Source: Megascapheus bottae (taxonomy: Eukaryota; Chordata; Mammalia; Rodentia; Geomyidae). From it: DNA of 64,000 nt. The translations under genes were made by a program, and so were the position numbers. The stretch lies in contig JANJXV010000025.1 in the NCBI GenBank assembly GCA_024803745.1, forward strand, positions 18,578,610 to 18,642,609, read 5' to 3'. Shown here in pieces: positions 63,910 through 64,000 of this stretch. Below the pieces are notes generated by a model, which was given only the letters and a program-made list of their open reading frames with translations, had not been told where the DNA came from and did not search any database. Position 1 is the stretch's first letter. Each line of letters begins with the position of its first letter.

Positions 63910-63975
63910 TAGGTCAGGTGTAGAACATTTGTCTAGCATATGTAAGATCCCAGGTTTAATTGCCAGCATGCAACA
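63910..63975 (+). mobile_element. ID-like fragment
   Basis: GTAGAACATTTGTCTAGCAT and CCCAGGTTTAATTGCCAGCA. Confidence 0.5.
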
Positions 63976-64000
63976 TGGGCGTTGTATGCATGTATATGCA

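Larger units (their letters stand above)
32880..64000 (+). other. SMAD6: SMAD6 gene, 5' part (runs off the window)
   Basis: SMAD6 is an inhibitory SMAD: it binds activated type I BMP receptors and R-SMADs, recruits SMURF ubiquitin ligases and CtBP, and acts as a BMP-induced negative-feedback regulator in cytoplasm and nucleus. Three coding exons are visible here, joined by canonical GT-AG sites with every junction in phase 1; spliced, they encode about 319 residues of a family protein of about 496. The last exon, encoding MH2, is absent from the 16 kb after exon 3: no open frame resembles an MH2 domain. In human the last intron is known to be much the longest, so truncation by the window edge is expected. 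The 5' end is inferred, not observed. Confidence 0.95.
48075..64000 (+). other. SMAD6: SMAD6 intron 3, proximal part
   Basis: Begins GTTGGTAAT and continues to the window end. No acceptor followed by MH2 coding sequence was found. It holds SINEs, a broken antisense L1M, MIR fragments and several long microsatellites, separated by unique stretches such as 52.7-54.0, 54.9-56.2 and 58.9-59.9 kb. Confidence 0.85.

Noticed and set aside
48100..64000. Search for the SMAD6 MH2 exon
   Set aside because: No frame resembling an MH2 domain was found on the + strand; the exon is taken to lie beyond the window.
1..64000. CRISPR, phage, operon or other multi-gene 'system'
   Set aside because: Sequence is vertebrate nuclear DNA; the regular repeats are SINEs and microsatellites.

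Overview
The window is mammalian nuclear DNA from a rodent. Its dominant interspersed repeats are two dimeric SINE families. One has a tRNA-Ala/ID-like left monomer, the other a 7SL/B1-like left monomer. Both end in the same unusual right monomer. This architecture (IDL-Geo and its B1 counterpart) is, to my knowledge, typical of Geomyoidea: kangaroo rats, pocket mice and gophers. The taxon is an inference from repeats; family names below are from memory and no repeat library was searched. In the entries 'IDL-Geo' means the ID-headed dimer and 'B1-Geo' the B1-headed dimer.

The only protein-coding gene I can support is SMAD6, on the + strand. It encodes the inhibitory SMAD that damps BMP (and TGF-beta) signalling. 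Exon 1 (CDS 33901-34723) gives the basic N-terminus and the MH1 domain. Exon 2 (42077-42133) carries the PPPPY motif. Exon 3 (47997-48074) completes the PLDLS motif. All junctions are phase 1. The final exon, with the MH2 domain, is not seen and presumably lies downstream, so the gene is cut by the window end.

Layout: 1-31.4 kb is upstream flank, mostly SINEs, L1M and MIR/L2 remnants and microsatellites, with unique islands between and no recognisable gene. About 31.4-34.9 kb is a CpG island with several CCAAT and GC boxes, GGCGCC motifs, a GTCTAGAC SMAD palindrome, a uORF-rich leader and coding exon 1. 34.7-42.1 kb is intron 1, with relatively repeat-poor first 2.3 kb and two enhancer-like islands (about 37.3-38.1 and 40.7-41.1 kb). 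42.1-48.0 kb is intron 2. 48.1-64.0 kb is the start of intron 3, with more SINEs and a broken antisense L1M copy.

No CRISPR, operon, phage or prokaryotic system is present, and I found no candidate for an unknown multi-gene system. The most interesting signals are regulatory or evolutionary: frame-preserving small exons that carry the partner-binding motifs, a possible tandem donor in exon 3, a CA repeat beside the exon 2 donor, candidate BMP-response sites in the gene's own promoter and first intron, and SINEs nested inside each other and inside dead L1 copies.
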